From NCBI GenBank assembly GCA_020051775.1, contig JAGVQJ010000137.1, positions 1 to 52,109 on the forward strand: a stretch of 52,109 nucleotides of DNA. Direction: 5' to 3'. The notes under the pieces are model-generated. The model saw only the letters and a program-made list of their open reading frames with translations, was not told the DNA's origin and searched no databases. Shown in pieces: positions 34,029-42,593 of the stretch (the first letter of the stretch is position 1; each line of letters starts with the position of its first letter). A program made the translations under genes and the position numbers. The DNA comes from Calditrichota bacterium. Its GTDB lineage: Bacteria; Electryoneota; B3-LCP.

Positions 34029-35780
34029 ATGTTTAACCCTTTGATTAACCGGATTTCGTTGCTTACACGAATTCTAATCATCTTTATTGTTGCCTGGACT
34101 ACGCACGCGGCAGCCCAAGGGTTGTTAAACTCCGTGGAGTTCAAAGGGAACCGGGCGTTCTCTGCCCGGACGCTAGGGGAATTTTCAGACCTGAAAGTCG
34201 GACAGACATTCCGACCGGAGATGGCGGAAGCAGCGGCGGATAAGGTCTTGCAGCGGTTGGCCGAGGAGGGATATTTCTTCGCGCGGGTGGACAGCCTTAA
34301 GCTGACCTGGGCCGGCGATTCCAGCCGCGTGTCGCTGCTTATCCATTTGACCGAAGGCGGGCGGTTGATTTTAAGCAACTTGACGATTGCGGGAGATTCG
34401 ACTCGCCGTGAGGATTACTTCCCCTTAAGTCGGTCGGGACGACCGTTATCTCCTGAAGACTTGGAACAGGATATGTGGGATCTTCTGCGCTTCCATGAAG
34501 AGTTGGGCCATCCCTTCGCCCGATTGGATATTGATGCTTTGCGGCTGTCCGGTGATTCCCTGGCTGCCCAAGCGCGAGTGACGCCAGGCCCTTCAGCGGC
34601 TATTGCCTCGGTTCGCATCGAAGGACTTAAGCACACCCAGCCAAGAATTCTGGCGCGTGAAACCCGGCTGGTTCCAGGAGAACCCTACAACCCTCGTCGC
34701 ATCGAGCGGGCTCAACTAAGATTGCGACGATTGCCCTATATAGAAGAGGTCTCTGAACCGGCCTTAGCGCCGCTGGGTAGCGACCGCTACGACTTGTGGT
34801 TCACGGCCAAAGAGGCGCGCGCCAACTCTTTCGACGTAGTAATGGGTTATCAGCCCGGATCAGCCGGACAGAAATCGCAAGTGACAGGATTATTGGATTT
34901 AACCTTCCAAAACCTGTTCGGGACAGGTCGCAAAGCCAGGGTTCATTGGGAACGTTTGAGTGAATCGCGCATGGCTATGGAGTTGTTCTACGAAGAACCG
35001 TGGTTGCTGGGATTACCCTTAAGCCTGTGGGGGAATTTTCGACAGGAAATTCTGGATACGCTCTACTTGAACCGCTATTTTTCAGCGGGATCGAATTACG
35101 CGGTGACCGATCTCCTGATGTTGGGTGGATCGGTTTTTCAGGAGGAGGTGCTGCCCGATTCGATGGGGAAAGTCCTGGGGTATTACCAATCGAAATCATT
35201 AGGCGGAGCGCTGGAAGTATCTTACGATGTGCGCGATTCCGAAGACAACCCCACTCGGGGCTGGTATTACCGGTCATCAGCTTCGGCGGCGGACAAGGAA
35301 TATGAGGCGGATGCTCCGCAGACGAGCTTCGGAGTGCGGCGCTATGAAGCCGACATCGACTGGTCGAAGCGATTGTGGGGACGGCAAATTCTGAACTTGC
35401 AGATGCACGGGCGGCTGCTGCAGACAGGCGAAAGGCCCATTCCGCAGCCGGATCTGTATCGTTTGGGTGGTTCGCGGACACTGCGCGGATACCGCGAAGA
35501 CCAGTTTTTAGGCAGCACCATCGGCTGGGCGGCGATCGAATACCGGCTGTGGGTGGACAAGTCTTCGAGAGTTTACGCCTTCTTTAACGTGGGCTACTGG
35601 GAACGAGAAACGCAGGCCGCTGACAGCAGCTTCGTCACGCAAAGCAGTTGGCCTTGGGGTTACGGTCTGGGCTTCCGCCAGGGGACGCGGCTGGGCATCA
35701 TCGGCTTTGACTTCGCTCTGGGGGAAGGTGATCGGCTGTCCACGGCGAAGGTGCATTTTCGGCTGATAAATCGGTTTTAG
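34029..35780 (+). CDS. Omp85 / BamA-family outer-membrane protein with POTRA domains
   Basis: A 583-residue protein with a signal peptide, about three POTRA domains (roughly residues 25-260; for example VEFKGNRAFSARTLGEF and VRIEGLKHTQPRILARE) and a 16-strand barrel. The barrel holds the family loop-6 motif in GGSRTLRGYREDQF and ends in a phenylalanine (INRF), as outer-membrane substrates do. It is shorter than BamA (about 800 residues, five POTRAs), so it may be a TamA-like or dedicated translocation protein rather than the essential BamA. I use the ATG at 34029; in-frame upstream codons give no signal-peptide benefit. Its partner is probably the giant protein encoded just upstream. Confidence 0.88.
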   Translation: MFNPLINRISLLTRILIIFIVAWTTHAAAQGLLNSVEFKGNRAFSARTLGEFSDLKVGQTFRPEMAEAAADKVLQRLAEEGYFFARVDSLKLTWAGDSSRVSLLIHLTEGGRLILSNLTIAGDSTRREDYFPLSRSGRPLSPEDLEQDMWDLLRFHEELGHPFARLDIDALRLSGDSLAAQARVTPGPSAAIASVRIEGLKHTQPRILARETRLVPGEPYNPRRIERAQLRLRRLPYIEEVSEPALAPLGSDRYDLWFTAKEARANSFDVVMGYQPGSAGQKSQVTGLLDLTFQNLFGTGRKARVHWERLSESRMAMELFYEEPWLLGLPLSLWGNFRQEILDTLYLNRYFSAGSNYAVTDLLMLGGSVFQEEVLPDSMGKVLGYYQSKSLGGALEVSYDVRDSEDNPTRGWYYRSSASAADKEYEADAPQTSFGVRRYEADIDWSKRLWGRQILNLQMHGRLLQTGERPIPQPDLYRLGGSRTLRGYREDQFLGSTIGWAAIEYRLWVDKSSRVYAFFNVGYWERETQAADSSFVTQSSWPWGYGLGFRQGTRLGIIGFDFALGEGDRLSTAKVHFRLINRF

Positions 35781-35890
35781 CAGGGGCTATTGGCTTTTAG
35801 CTCTTTGCTTTAATTATAGTGGAAATTGACTTTATTGCCACCCTCGTTACTCCTGCCAAGAATCGGCAATAGTAAAATCGTACAAACACC

Positions 35891-35919
35891 TTGACATTCT
35901 CTATAATTATCCTTATATT
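35891..35919 (+). promoter_or_regulatory. Sigma-70-type promoter for the FG-GAP gene
   Basis: TTGACA at 35891-35896, 17-base spacer, TATATT at 35914-35919. The start at 36000 leaves a leader of about 75 bases. Confidence 0.75.
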
Positions 35920-35999
35920 ATTGATACAAGATACTAACCGGCATCAAGTCACTGACTTAAACCCAAGATTTGACACAACCTGTGATGAGGGTCGAAGCT

Positions 36000-38042
36000 A
36001 TGAAATCGCGATGCAAGATTCGTCTGGCAACGCGGGTGGTTGCTGTTGTATGCGGGATTGGCAGCCTCCTCCCCGTCCCCTGCCGCGCCGACTCTACCAT
36101 CCACTGGTGGTATCAGTTGGCGGCGCCTTCGTTCGGATCGGCGGCGTGCGGGGATATTGACGGCGATGGCCACCTTGAGATCGTCTTCGGGACGTACTTC
36201 AACGACGAGCACGTCTATGCGCTGAACGCTGATAATGGCACACTGTTGTGGTCGTTCGATACCGGCGGTTGCAATGACGCTTCGCCGGTGATCTATGATG
36301 TGGATCAGGACGGCGAGCTGGAGGTAGTCATCCCAGCTTCATCGCCCTATATGGTGTACTGTTTCGACGGCGCTACGGGCGCGGTGGAATGGTCGCATTC
36401 CACCGGCTACCCCAATTGCATTGATTCGCCTCCGGCGGTGGCCGACGTGGATAACGACGGCAGACCGGAAATCATCCTGGGAACGTTCTACGGCCACGTC
36501 GTGTGCCTAAACGGCGAGGACGGCAGCGAAGTCTGGCAGGCAAATCTGGGAACCAATAGCTATATCCAGACCGATCCGGCCATCCTGGATTGCGACGGTG
36601 ACGGTCAACTGGACGTGGTGGTGGCGCAGTGGCAGGGCGATCAACGCGTGTATGCGCTGCGCGGCGATACCGGCCAGACGCTATGGTTTTCCAGCGTGAT
36701 GGAAGACTGGATGTACCATGGTTGCTCGTTTGCTGATATTGACGAGGACAGCCGTCCCGAACTGGTCATCGGCAATTACGACGGTGATGTATACGCTCTG
36801 AATGCGGAAAACGGCAGCCTGCTTTGGGAATATCCGGGTGTTCTCTATGTCGGCGCGCCCACTTCTATTGCCGACTTGAACAATGACGCTCACCTGGAGA
36901 TCGTATACGCATATTACACCACATTGAAAGTCCTTACGCGCACGGGGCAGCCCTTGTGGAGCTTCAGCACAGGCGGCAGCATCTTTCGTGGAGCGGCCAT
37001 TGCCGACGCGGACGGCAACGGCGTCGCGGATGTGGCCTTCGGATCGGATGACGGTACCTTAAGAGTGTTACGCGGCAACAACGGCAGCATCTTGTGGACG
37101 CACAATCTGCAGGCGCACTATGGCCGCCCGTTTGAGATGGATCACGCGCCCATCATCGCCGATTTCAACGAGGATGATTCGCTGGATGTGTTCATCATCG
37201 GCGGGTATGGAACCTCTTCGCAGCCGCAGAATAATCACGGACGAGCTTACTGCCTGACATTGGGAGCGGGCAACGGTCCGGATTGGCCCATGTTCCGCCA
37301 TGACCCCCAACACAGTGCACTCTACACAGGCCCCCAGTACAATGTAGCCCTATCCCTGACCCCCATTAATCCACCCATCGTGATTCCAGCGGGCGGAGGA
37401 TCCTTCAATTACAACGCGGCTCTGACGAACAGCGAAACTACCGCTTCGCTTTGCGACGTTTGGATTCGCGTGCAGTTACCCAACAATACCTGGTATGCGC
37501 CGATCCTCGGGCCGATGCCGCTAACTTTACCGGCGGGAGGCAGTCTGACGCGCCTGCGCACTCAAGCAGTGCCGGGATCGGCTCCGGCTGGATTGTACAC
37601 TTATCGCGGGTGGATCGGCGATTACCCGGCGGCCTGGGATTCCAGCAGCTTCACGTTCGCGAAATCGGGATTTGGAACTCTTGATTCAGAAATCGGTGCT
37701 TGGACCAACACGGGTGAATCATTCACAAGCGAAGAGCCAGCGAGTATTACAGATCCCACTCCTACAGCATTTACTCTACATGCTTGTTCCCCCAATCCAT
37801 TCAACGCCTCGACAATGATTCGTTTCGATTTACTGCAAGCTGGATGGGTGAGGTTGGAAGTGTTTGATACCTCGGGGAGACTGGTGTCGGGGTCAGGGAC
37901 AACCCCAACTACGAAGGAATGGTACTCCGAAGGAAGGCACGCGATCACCTTCGATGGTTCCAGACTGGCTTCGGGAATTTACCTAATTCGTGTGGAGGCG
38001 GCTGGACAGACCGCGACGGGCAAGCTGGTATTGCTAAAATAA
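36000..38042 (+). CDS. Secreted FG-GAP/VCBS beta-propeller with T9SS sorting domain
   Basis: A 680-residue exported protein. After a signal peptide come eight FG-GAP-type repeats, each with a calcium-loop DxDxDG or close variant (DIDGDGHLEIV, DVDQDGELEVV, DVDNDGRPEII, DCDGDGQLDVV and others), combined with YALNADNGTLLWSF-like PQQ-type strands. A short beta domain follows, and the C-terminus is a type A sorting domain: SPNPFNASTMIRFDLLQAGW, then ASGIYLIRVE and a GKLVLLK end. That tail directs export by type IX secretion in studied bacteria. In its middle a palindromic unit (37886-37913) is read as SGSGTTPTT. ATG 36000 is chosen because the signal peptide starts there. Ligand unknown. Confidence 0.88.
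   Translation: MKSRCKIRLATRVVAVVCGIGSLLPVPCRADSTIHWWYQLAAPSFGSAACGDIDGDGHLEIVFGTYFNDEHVYALNADNGTLLWSFDTGGCNDASPVIYDVDQDGELEVVIPASSPYMVYCFDGATGAVEWSHSTGYPNCIDSPPAVADVDNDGRPEIILGTFYGHVVCLNGEDGSEVWQANLGTNSYIQTDPAILDCDGDGQLDVVVAQWQGDQRVYALRGDTGQTLWFSSVMEDWMYHGCSFADIDEDSRPELVIGNYDGDVYALNAENGSLLWEYPGVLYVGAPTSIADLNNDAHLEIVYAYYTTLKVLTRTGQPLWSFSTGGSIFRGAAIADADGNGVADVAFGSDDGTLRVLRGNNGSILWTHNLQAHYGRPFEMDHAPIIADFNEDDSLDVFIIGGYGTSSQPQNNHGRAYCLTLGAGNGPDWPMFRHDPQHSALYTGPQYNVALSLTPINPPIVIPAGGGSFNYNAALTNSETTASLCDVWIRVQLPNNTWYAPILGPMPLTLPAGGSLTRLRTQAVPGSAPAGLYTYRGWIGDYPAAWDSSSFTFAKSGFGTLDSEIGAWTNTGESFTSEEPASITDPTPTAFTLHACSPNPFNASTMIRFDLLQAGWVRLEVFDTSGRLVSGSGTTPTTKEWYSEGRHAITFDGSRLASGIYLIRVEAAGQTATGKLVLLK
37886..37913. 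repeat. GTCGGGGTC palindromic unit inside the sorting domain
   Basis: This matches the intergenic repeat at 2928-2955 at 24 of 28 positions, with all four differences being A for G. It is translated in frame between GRLV and KEWYSEG of the T9SS domain. Confidence 0.7.
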
Positions 38043-38058
38043 GCTGGTCGAGGAAAAT

Positions 38059-38096
38059 AAAAATGGGCTGCCAACCTCCGGAGGCAGCCCATTTTT
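38059..38096. terminator. Bidirectional Rho-independent terminator
   Basis: AAATGGGCTGCC (38061-38072) pairs with GGCAGCCCATTT (38083-38094), flanked by A-rich and T-rich tracts. It serves the FG-GAP gene on plus and the lipoprotein gene on minus. Confidence 0.9.
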
Positions 38097-38118
38097 AATG
38101 GACAGGATCAGGCATTTT

Positions 38119-38715
38119 CTATAGTTGCGAAGCCACGACATAGCGGCTGAAGTGGTCTATCTCGAATTGAATGTATTGTTGCCCGATATTGTTCGCCCCC
38201 CCGATCAACTCATATTGCTGGATCTCTTCGTGCCAGTACCATATTGTCAAATCACCGGGTGGTACGGGGGGTTGTAACTGGCACCCGGCATAGGAAATTC
38301 TGGCAAACGCCGCCCCTTCGAAGACCAGACCATGCGGCTCGTAATCTATCCACGGGGTGCACATATTCTCGCGGTACATGGCAATCCAGGTATTGTAGGG
38401 AAGACTGTAAGGCATCACATGGATGTTGCTTCCCATCAGCCACAACCAACCGCCGTATTGATCCAGCATATAGGTACACGTCCAGAAATCGTCCACGTTA
38501 CACTGATTGGGGTCAATGATGGAAACGAACTGGTACCCGGGCGGGGCGCAGTTGGCAGCTTCAGGATACTGATAATGAGTCAGATTATTCGTCGGAAGCG
38601 TTTCCAGACCGCCTTGTGCGTTGCTGGAGTCAACTGGATTAATCCGGGAGCATCCCATTACGATAGCCAGGCTCAAACCGATCATTAATCCTACAAACTG
38701 CGTTTTCTGATTCAT
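38119..38715 (-). CDS. Lipoprotein with DHFSRYVV-type C-terminal domain (paralogue 1)
   Basis: A 198-residue lipoprotein: basic start, hydrophobic core and lipobox IVMGC with the lipidated cysteine at 22. The mature part has LTHYQYPEAANCAPPGYQF, six extra cysteines, EPHGLVFEGAAFARISYAGC and LTIWYWHEEIQQYELIGG, ending IDHFSRYVVASQL. The end pattern resembles ZU5-like or similar beta-sandwich domains of surface proteins in candidate phyla; that is from memory. It is paralogous to the neighbour at 38936-39538. Upstream are a sigma-54-like promoter (38766-38782) and a pair of dyads (38843-38882). Function unknown. Confidence 0.8.
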   Translation of the reverse strand: MNQKTQFVGLMIGLSLAIVMGCSRINPVDSSNAQGGLETLPTNNLTHYQYPEAANCAPPGYQFVSIIDPNQCNVDDFWTCTYMLDQYGGWLWLMGSNIHVMPYSLPYNTWIAMYRENMCTPWIDYEPHGLVFEGAAFARISYAGCQLQPPVPPGDLTIWYWHEEIQQYELIGGANNIGQQYIQFEIDHFSRYVVASQL

Positions 38716-38765
38716 TTTGATTCTCCATTGGGTTGAGTAGGACTTTTATATCTCGGTATAAGTTA

Positions 38766-38782
38766 TTGCAAACCTTAGGCCA
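38766..38782 (-). promoter_or_regulatory. Sigma-54-like -24/-12 promoter for lipoprotein 1
   Basis: On the minus strand this reads TGGCCTAAGGTTTGCAA: GG and GC separated by exactly ten bases, with TTTGCA at the -12 element. The predicted start near 38756 leaves a leader of about 40 bases. Confidence 0.6.
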
Positions 38783-38842
38783 TTTTATATATTATTGTTT
38801 TATAATAGTTTATGAATTATTTACTACTTCATTACTGTAGAT

Positions 38843-38882
38843 TGATTCATTTGAACCACTTTATCTTGGCTCATTTGAGCCA
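38843..38882. promoter_or_regulatory. Pair of 16-base dyads upstream of lipoprotein 1
   Basis: TGATTCA-tt-TGAACCA (38843-38858) and the perfect dyad TGGCTCA-tt-TGAGCCA (38867-38882), 24 bases start to start. They lie about 95-120 bases before the predicted transcription start, where enhancer-binding activators usually bind. Confidence 0.6.
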
Positions 38883-38935
38883 GAATGGGCCGGCTAACCA
38901 GCCGACCCATCCTTTTGCAGGAGGCACACGCAGGC

Positions 38936-39538
38936 TTAGGGTACAGGTCCAGCCACGACATAGCGGCTGAAGTGGTCAATGCAGAAGTCAATGTATTGAC
39001 TTTCGACGTGATTGATCCCGCCGATGAATTCATAAACGCCCAGTTCATCATTCCAATACCAGATCACCAAATCTTGAGGCATCAATCCCGGAGGAATCGT
39101 CCAATCAGCGTAGGAAATGCGAGCTTGTTGAGGGCCATCGAAAAACAGGCCATGGGTTTCGAAGTCAACGTATAATTCGTTAGTCGAAGGCTGATACATG
39201 GAGATCCACTGGCTGCTGGGGATAGCCCACGGCGCGATGGAGATGCAACTGCCGTTCAACCACAACGTGCCGCCCTTGGAGCGGTGAATCATCATGGCAG
39301 CGTAAAGGTCATCCGTCGAGGGGGTTTGTCCCGGAGCGGGTTGCAGAAATTGGTATCCGGGAGGAGGATTGTTGGCCGCTTCCGGATATTGATAGTGACT
39401 CAGATTGTTGGGTGGAATCTGTTCCTCCAAACTGCCTCCACCTGATTCGGTACTGTTGGGCGCTACCTGCGAGCAGCCGGCCAGTAATCCGAGGGATAAT
39501 GCCAGCACGCCCAGTAAGATCATCTGTTTAGTGCCCAT
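38936..39538 (-). CDS. Lipoprotein with DHFSRYVV-type C-terminal domain (paralogue 2)
   Basis: A 200-residue lipoprotein with lipobox LLAGC (cysteine 22). It shares with the previous gene LSHYQYPEAANNPPPGYQF, the FETHGLFFDGPQQARISYAD block, LVIWYWNDELGVYEFIGG and the end IDHFSRYVVAGPVP, but lacks most of the paralogue's cysteines. The two are a tandem duplication that has diverged considerably. Each keeps its own promoter region: here a sigma-54-like element (39594-39610) and two dyads (39684-39723). The lack of a retention signal test leaves outer or inner membrane open. Confidence 0.8.
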   Translation of the reverse strand: MGTKQMILLGVLALSLGLLAGCSQVAPNSTESGGGSLEEQIPPNNLSHYQYPEAANNPPPGYQFLQPAPGQTPSTDDLYAAMMIHRSKGGTLWLNGSCISIAPWAIPSSQWISMYQPSTNELYVDFETHGLFFDGPQQARISYADWTIPPGLMPQDLVIWYWNDELGVYEFIGGINHVESQYIDFCIDHFSRYVVAGPVP

Positions 39539-39593
39539 GGTGATTCTCCAATCAATGACGAGTTAGATCATTTTTAATCGCATTAGTAATGGT

Positions 39594-39610
39594 ATGCAAA
39601 GGTAATGCCG
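39594..39610 (-). promoter_or_regulatory. Sigma-54-like -24/-12 promoter for lipoprotein 2
   Basis: The minus strand reads CGGCATTACCTTTGCAT: GG-N10-GC again, with TTTGCAT at -12. The -12 GC lies 58 bases from the gene start, compared with 53 for the paralogue. Confidence 0.6.
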
Positions 39611-39683
39611 TAACCATAATTAGTAATAATACAATGACTTACAAGAATTTATTCCCGCTGTTATGCCCGTGTTTCCAAGAAAT

Positions 39684-39723
39684 TGGCTCAAATAGACCAT
39701 AGCTAGTTGGTTCATTTAAGCCA
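39684..39723. promoter_or_regulatory. Pair of 16-base dyads upstream of lipoprotein 2
   Basis: TGGCTCA-aa-TAGACCA (39684-39699) and TGGTTCA-tt-TAAGCCA (39708-39723), again 24 bases start to start. The second overlaps a possible TTGGTT-N18-TATAAC promoter on plus (39707-39736) leading to lptD, so the sites may affect both directions. Confidence 0.55.
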
Positions 39724-39782
39724 AATCTGCTATAACCAGATGACAATCGAGCCAGCAAAACATGGTGCGGGAGGAACCCCCA

Positions 39783-39866
39783 ATGATGCTCGGTTGTTTA
39801 GTATGCATTCAGGGTCGCGCGAATAATGCCCAAAGTCCACTTGCTTTTCCCGCGGAAATATCATAA
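39783..39866 (+). CDS. Possible 27-residue leader peptide upstream of lptD
   Basis: An ATG at 39783 with a strong GGGAGGAA site seven bases upstream (39769-39776) opens a 27-codon frame (MMLGCLVCIQGRANNAQSPL and seven more residues) that stops nine bases before lptD. The lptD ATG itself has a poor ribosome binding site, so translation of this short frame could couple to it. No rare-codon run or attenuator hairpin was found. The only support is the ribosome binding site and position. Confidence 0.3.
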   Translation: MMLGCLVCIQGRANNAQSPLAFPAEIS

Positions 39867-39875
39867 ATTTAGGCG

Positions 39876-42539
39876 ATGATCTGCTGCCCTAAACTTCGGA
39901 AATTCCTAGTGTTCTGGCTGGCGATGATGCCTCTGTCTGCTGCCGCCCAGGTGGAAATTGACCCAACCGGTCTCCCGACGGACTCTTTATCTACGATTGC
40001 GCCGGTAACGCTGCCGGGGGATTCTTTCCTTGCACCGGATACCTCTGCGACCCCGACTTCGGTGGATACGACCATTTCTTACTCGGCCGGAAGCATTGAA
40101 TTTATCGTCGGCAGCAGATTCATGCGGCTGCGCGGCGCGGCGACGATCAGTTATAAAAACATGAATCTTCGAGCGGAAGAGATCCTGGTGGACTGGGACA
40201 GCGGTCGAGTCGTCGCCCAGGGACAACACGATACCCTCTGGGTGGATTCTCTGCACTGCGAGATTGATACGGTGATCATCACGGGAGACCCGGTATTTAT
40301 TGAGGGCGACCAGCAGATGCAGGGCACTGAGATGACTTACGACCTGAAAACTCGCAAGGGTCGGGTGACGGAGGGATCTACAACCTTCGCGGATGGTTAC
40401 TATCAGGGCGCGGTGTTGAAGAAGGTATCCACGGACGTCCTGTACGCCGGTTACGCCAACTATACTACCTGTGATCTGCCTCAACCGCATTATACTTTTT
40501 ACAGCAAGAAAATGAAATTGATTATCGGCGATCGGGTCATCGCTGAACCGGTGGTTTTATACTTTGAACGTATTCCCGTGTTCATCATCCCTTTTGCCAT
40601 CTTCCCTTCGCGGAGTGGCCGGCAGTCCGGCTTGATCATACCCACTTATGGCGAGAGTTCAGTGCAAGGCCGCTTCCTTCACCATTTGGGATATTATTGG
40701 GCGCTCAATGATTATACCGACTTCCAAGGGACGATGGACTACTACGAGAAATCGGGATTCCTGTTTCACGGCGCCGCGCGGTATAACTGGCGCTATCATC
40801 TGTCAGGTTCGGTCAGCGGCGCCATCACCCGGCAGCATTTTGAGACGCTGCGCCGCCGCTGGGAACTGCACGTCAACCACGACCAGACGATTGATCCCGA
40901 TACGCGATTGACGGTGCGCGGCGACTTCTTGAGCGACCGCAATTATTATCAACAGTATTCATTCAACTTAAATCAACAACTCCAACAAACTTTGCGTTCG
41001 GACGCCACGCTGACGCACACTTTTCCCAGTGGTAAGAATTCCTATTCGGCCAACCTGCACCACGATCAGAATTTGGTCAATGACGTAATCACCGAGGAAA
41101 TTCCCCGAGTGACTTTTCGGCGGGGGCAGAGCGCCATCATCCCCGCGCCTAAATCGGTGCCGGGCGATACCGCCAAGCCGGAGAATCGGTGGTACAACAA
41201 TATTAATTACTCGTATACCGGGGAGTACCTGCATCGCCGGGTGGTGAATCATGTTGATAATGATCTCACGCTTCCCTTGGAGTATGAACGCCGATCGGCG
41301 GCGCGGCACACTCTGAATTTCAACGGCGCCCAAACCATCTCTTATTTCAGCCTGCAACCCAGTCTGGCCGTCAACGAGCATTGGGTGGGCGAATATATGG
41401 ATTACACAAATAGCCTGGCAGGTGTAAGGGTCAGTGATTTTCGGACGCGGCATACCTTCAGCACAGCGCTGGGTTTCTCCTCTAAAGTATATGGTTACTG
41501 GACCAATCCCATCGCCGGCGTGGACGCCATCCGGCAGGTGATCACCCCCACGTTTTCATTCTCCTTCCAACCGGATTTTTCCGATCCGGAGTGGGGCTAT
41601 TTCCAGCAGGTGACCGATACCAACGGAGTGACTCTACGCAAGGATCGGTTTGCAGGTTCGTTGTTCGGCGGCACTCCGACAGGAAAATCTTTTGCTCTGA
41701 ATATGTCTCTGGCGAACCAGTTCCAGATGAAATATGGAAGAGGCGAAGAGAAGGACAAGAAGAAGATTGACCTGTTCACTTTGAACCTGGGAACCAGTTA
41801 TAACTTTGCTGCGGATAGCCTGAACTTCGCACCGTTGACCAGCAGCTTCCGCGCTTCCCCGTTAAGCGGGAGTCAGCCGCTGGGACCATTAAAGACGCTG
41901 GCTTTCGACGTAACTGCTACGCACAGTTTTTACAAGAATAAATCCGGTACGACCAGTCTGGTTAATCAATATTATTGGGATCCGGGTAATGGCCGAATAT
42001 TACGATTGACGAATTTCGCCATATCGGCTGACGCAGGATTAGCCCTCGGCACACTCGTCCATCCCCCGGAGCAGACCCAATTTGACTCTGACAGCTTGGA
42101 TGTCATCGGCTCAGGCGTTTCAGTCCCCGGGGATACGAGTCAACCTGGATTCTCCCAGACGCCTAAACCTTCATTGCCGATAAACTGGTATCTGGGGCAA
42201 ATTCCATTTAACCTGCAATTGTCCTTCTATTATAATATTAGCCGCGCCAACCCGAACGACCCCAGCGAGACGTTCTGGATGAATGCTTCGGTGGACGCTT
42301 CATTGACACCCAACTGGCAGATCAGTTACAATACCCGCGTCAGCCTGTTGACGCGCCAGGTGGAAAGCGCTGGGATCACGATATACCGGGACATGCATTG
42401 CTGGGAGGCGAGACTGATCTGGAATCCATTAGGAATCAGTTCAGGCTATTTCCTGCGCATCAACATCAAGTCCCCTCAATTGCAGGACGTCAAGGTCGAG
42501 CGTCGTCGCAATCAGGGATCTTTCATGGGATTTGAATAG
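39876..42539 (+). CDS. lptD: LPS-assembly protein LptD (OstA-type)
   Basis: LptD is the outer-membrane barrel that inserts lipopolysaccharide at the surface. The 887 residues have a signal peptide (MPLSAAAQ), an N-terminal beta-jellyroll (about 65-190) with the OstA pattern (RLRGAATISYKNMNLRAEEI, QQMQGTEMTYDLKTRKGRV), a turn TTCDLPQPHYTFYSKKMKL, and the long barrel whose first strands include PVFIIPFAIFPSRSGRQSGL, the best conserved LptD segment. The typical C-terminal cysteine pairs are missing. Its presence implies an LPS-bearing outer membrane, though lptA or lptE partners are not here. Confidence 0.9.
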   Translation: MICCPKLRKFLVFWLAMMPLSAAAQVEIDPTGLPTDSLSTIAPVTLPGDSFLAPDTSATPTSVDTTISYSAGSIEFIVGSRFMRLRGAATISYKNMNLRAEEILVDWDSGRVVAQGQHDTLWVDSLHCEIDTVIITGDPVFIEGDQQMQGTEMTYDLKTRKGRVTEGSTTFADGYYQGAVLKKVSTDVLYAGYANYTTCDLPQPHYTFYSKKMKLIIGDRVIAEPVVLYFERIPVFIIPFAIFPSRSGRQSGLIIPTYGESSVQGRFLHHLGYYWALNDYTDFQGTMDYYEKSGFLFHGAARYNWRYHLSGSVSGAITRQHFETLRRRWELHVNHDQTIDPDTRLTVRGDFLSDRNYYQQYSFNLNQQLQQTLRSDATLTHTFPSGKNSYSANLHHDQNLVNDVITEEIPRVTFRRGQSAIIPAPKSVPGDTAKPENRWYNNINYSYTGEYLHRRVVNHVDNDLTLPLEYERRSAARHTLNFNGAQTISYFSLQPSLAVNEHWVGEYMDYTNSLAGVRVSDFRTRHTFSTALGFSSKVYGYWTNPIAGVDAIRQVITPTFSFSFQPDFSDPEWGYFQQVTDTNGVTLRKDRFAGSLFGGTPTGKSFALNMSLANQFQMKYGRGEEKDKKKIDLFTLNLGTSYNFAADSLNFAPLTSSFRASPLSGSQPLGPLKTLAFDVTATHSFYKNKSGTTSLVNQYYWDPGNGRILRLTNFAISADAGLALGTLVHPPEQTQFDSDSLDVIGSGVSVPGDTSQPGFSQTPKPSLPINWYLGQIPFNLQLSFYYNISRANPNDPSETFWMNASVDASLTPNWQISYNTRVSLLTRQVESAGITIYRDMHCWEARLIWNPLGISSGYFLRINIKSPQLQDVKVERRRNQGSFMGFE

Positions 42540-42593
42540 TGGTTAGTGGTTAGTGCTTGGTCGGTGGTCATCAGAGGTTAATGAGAGGGGTGC

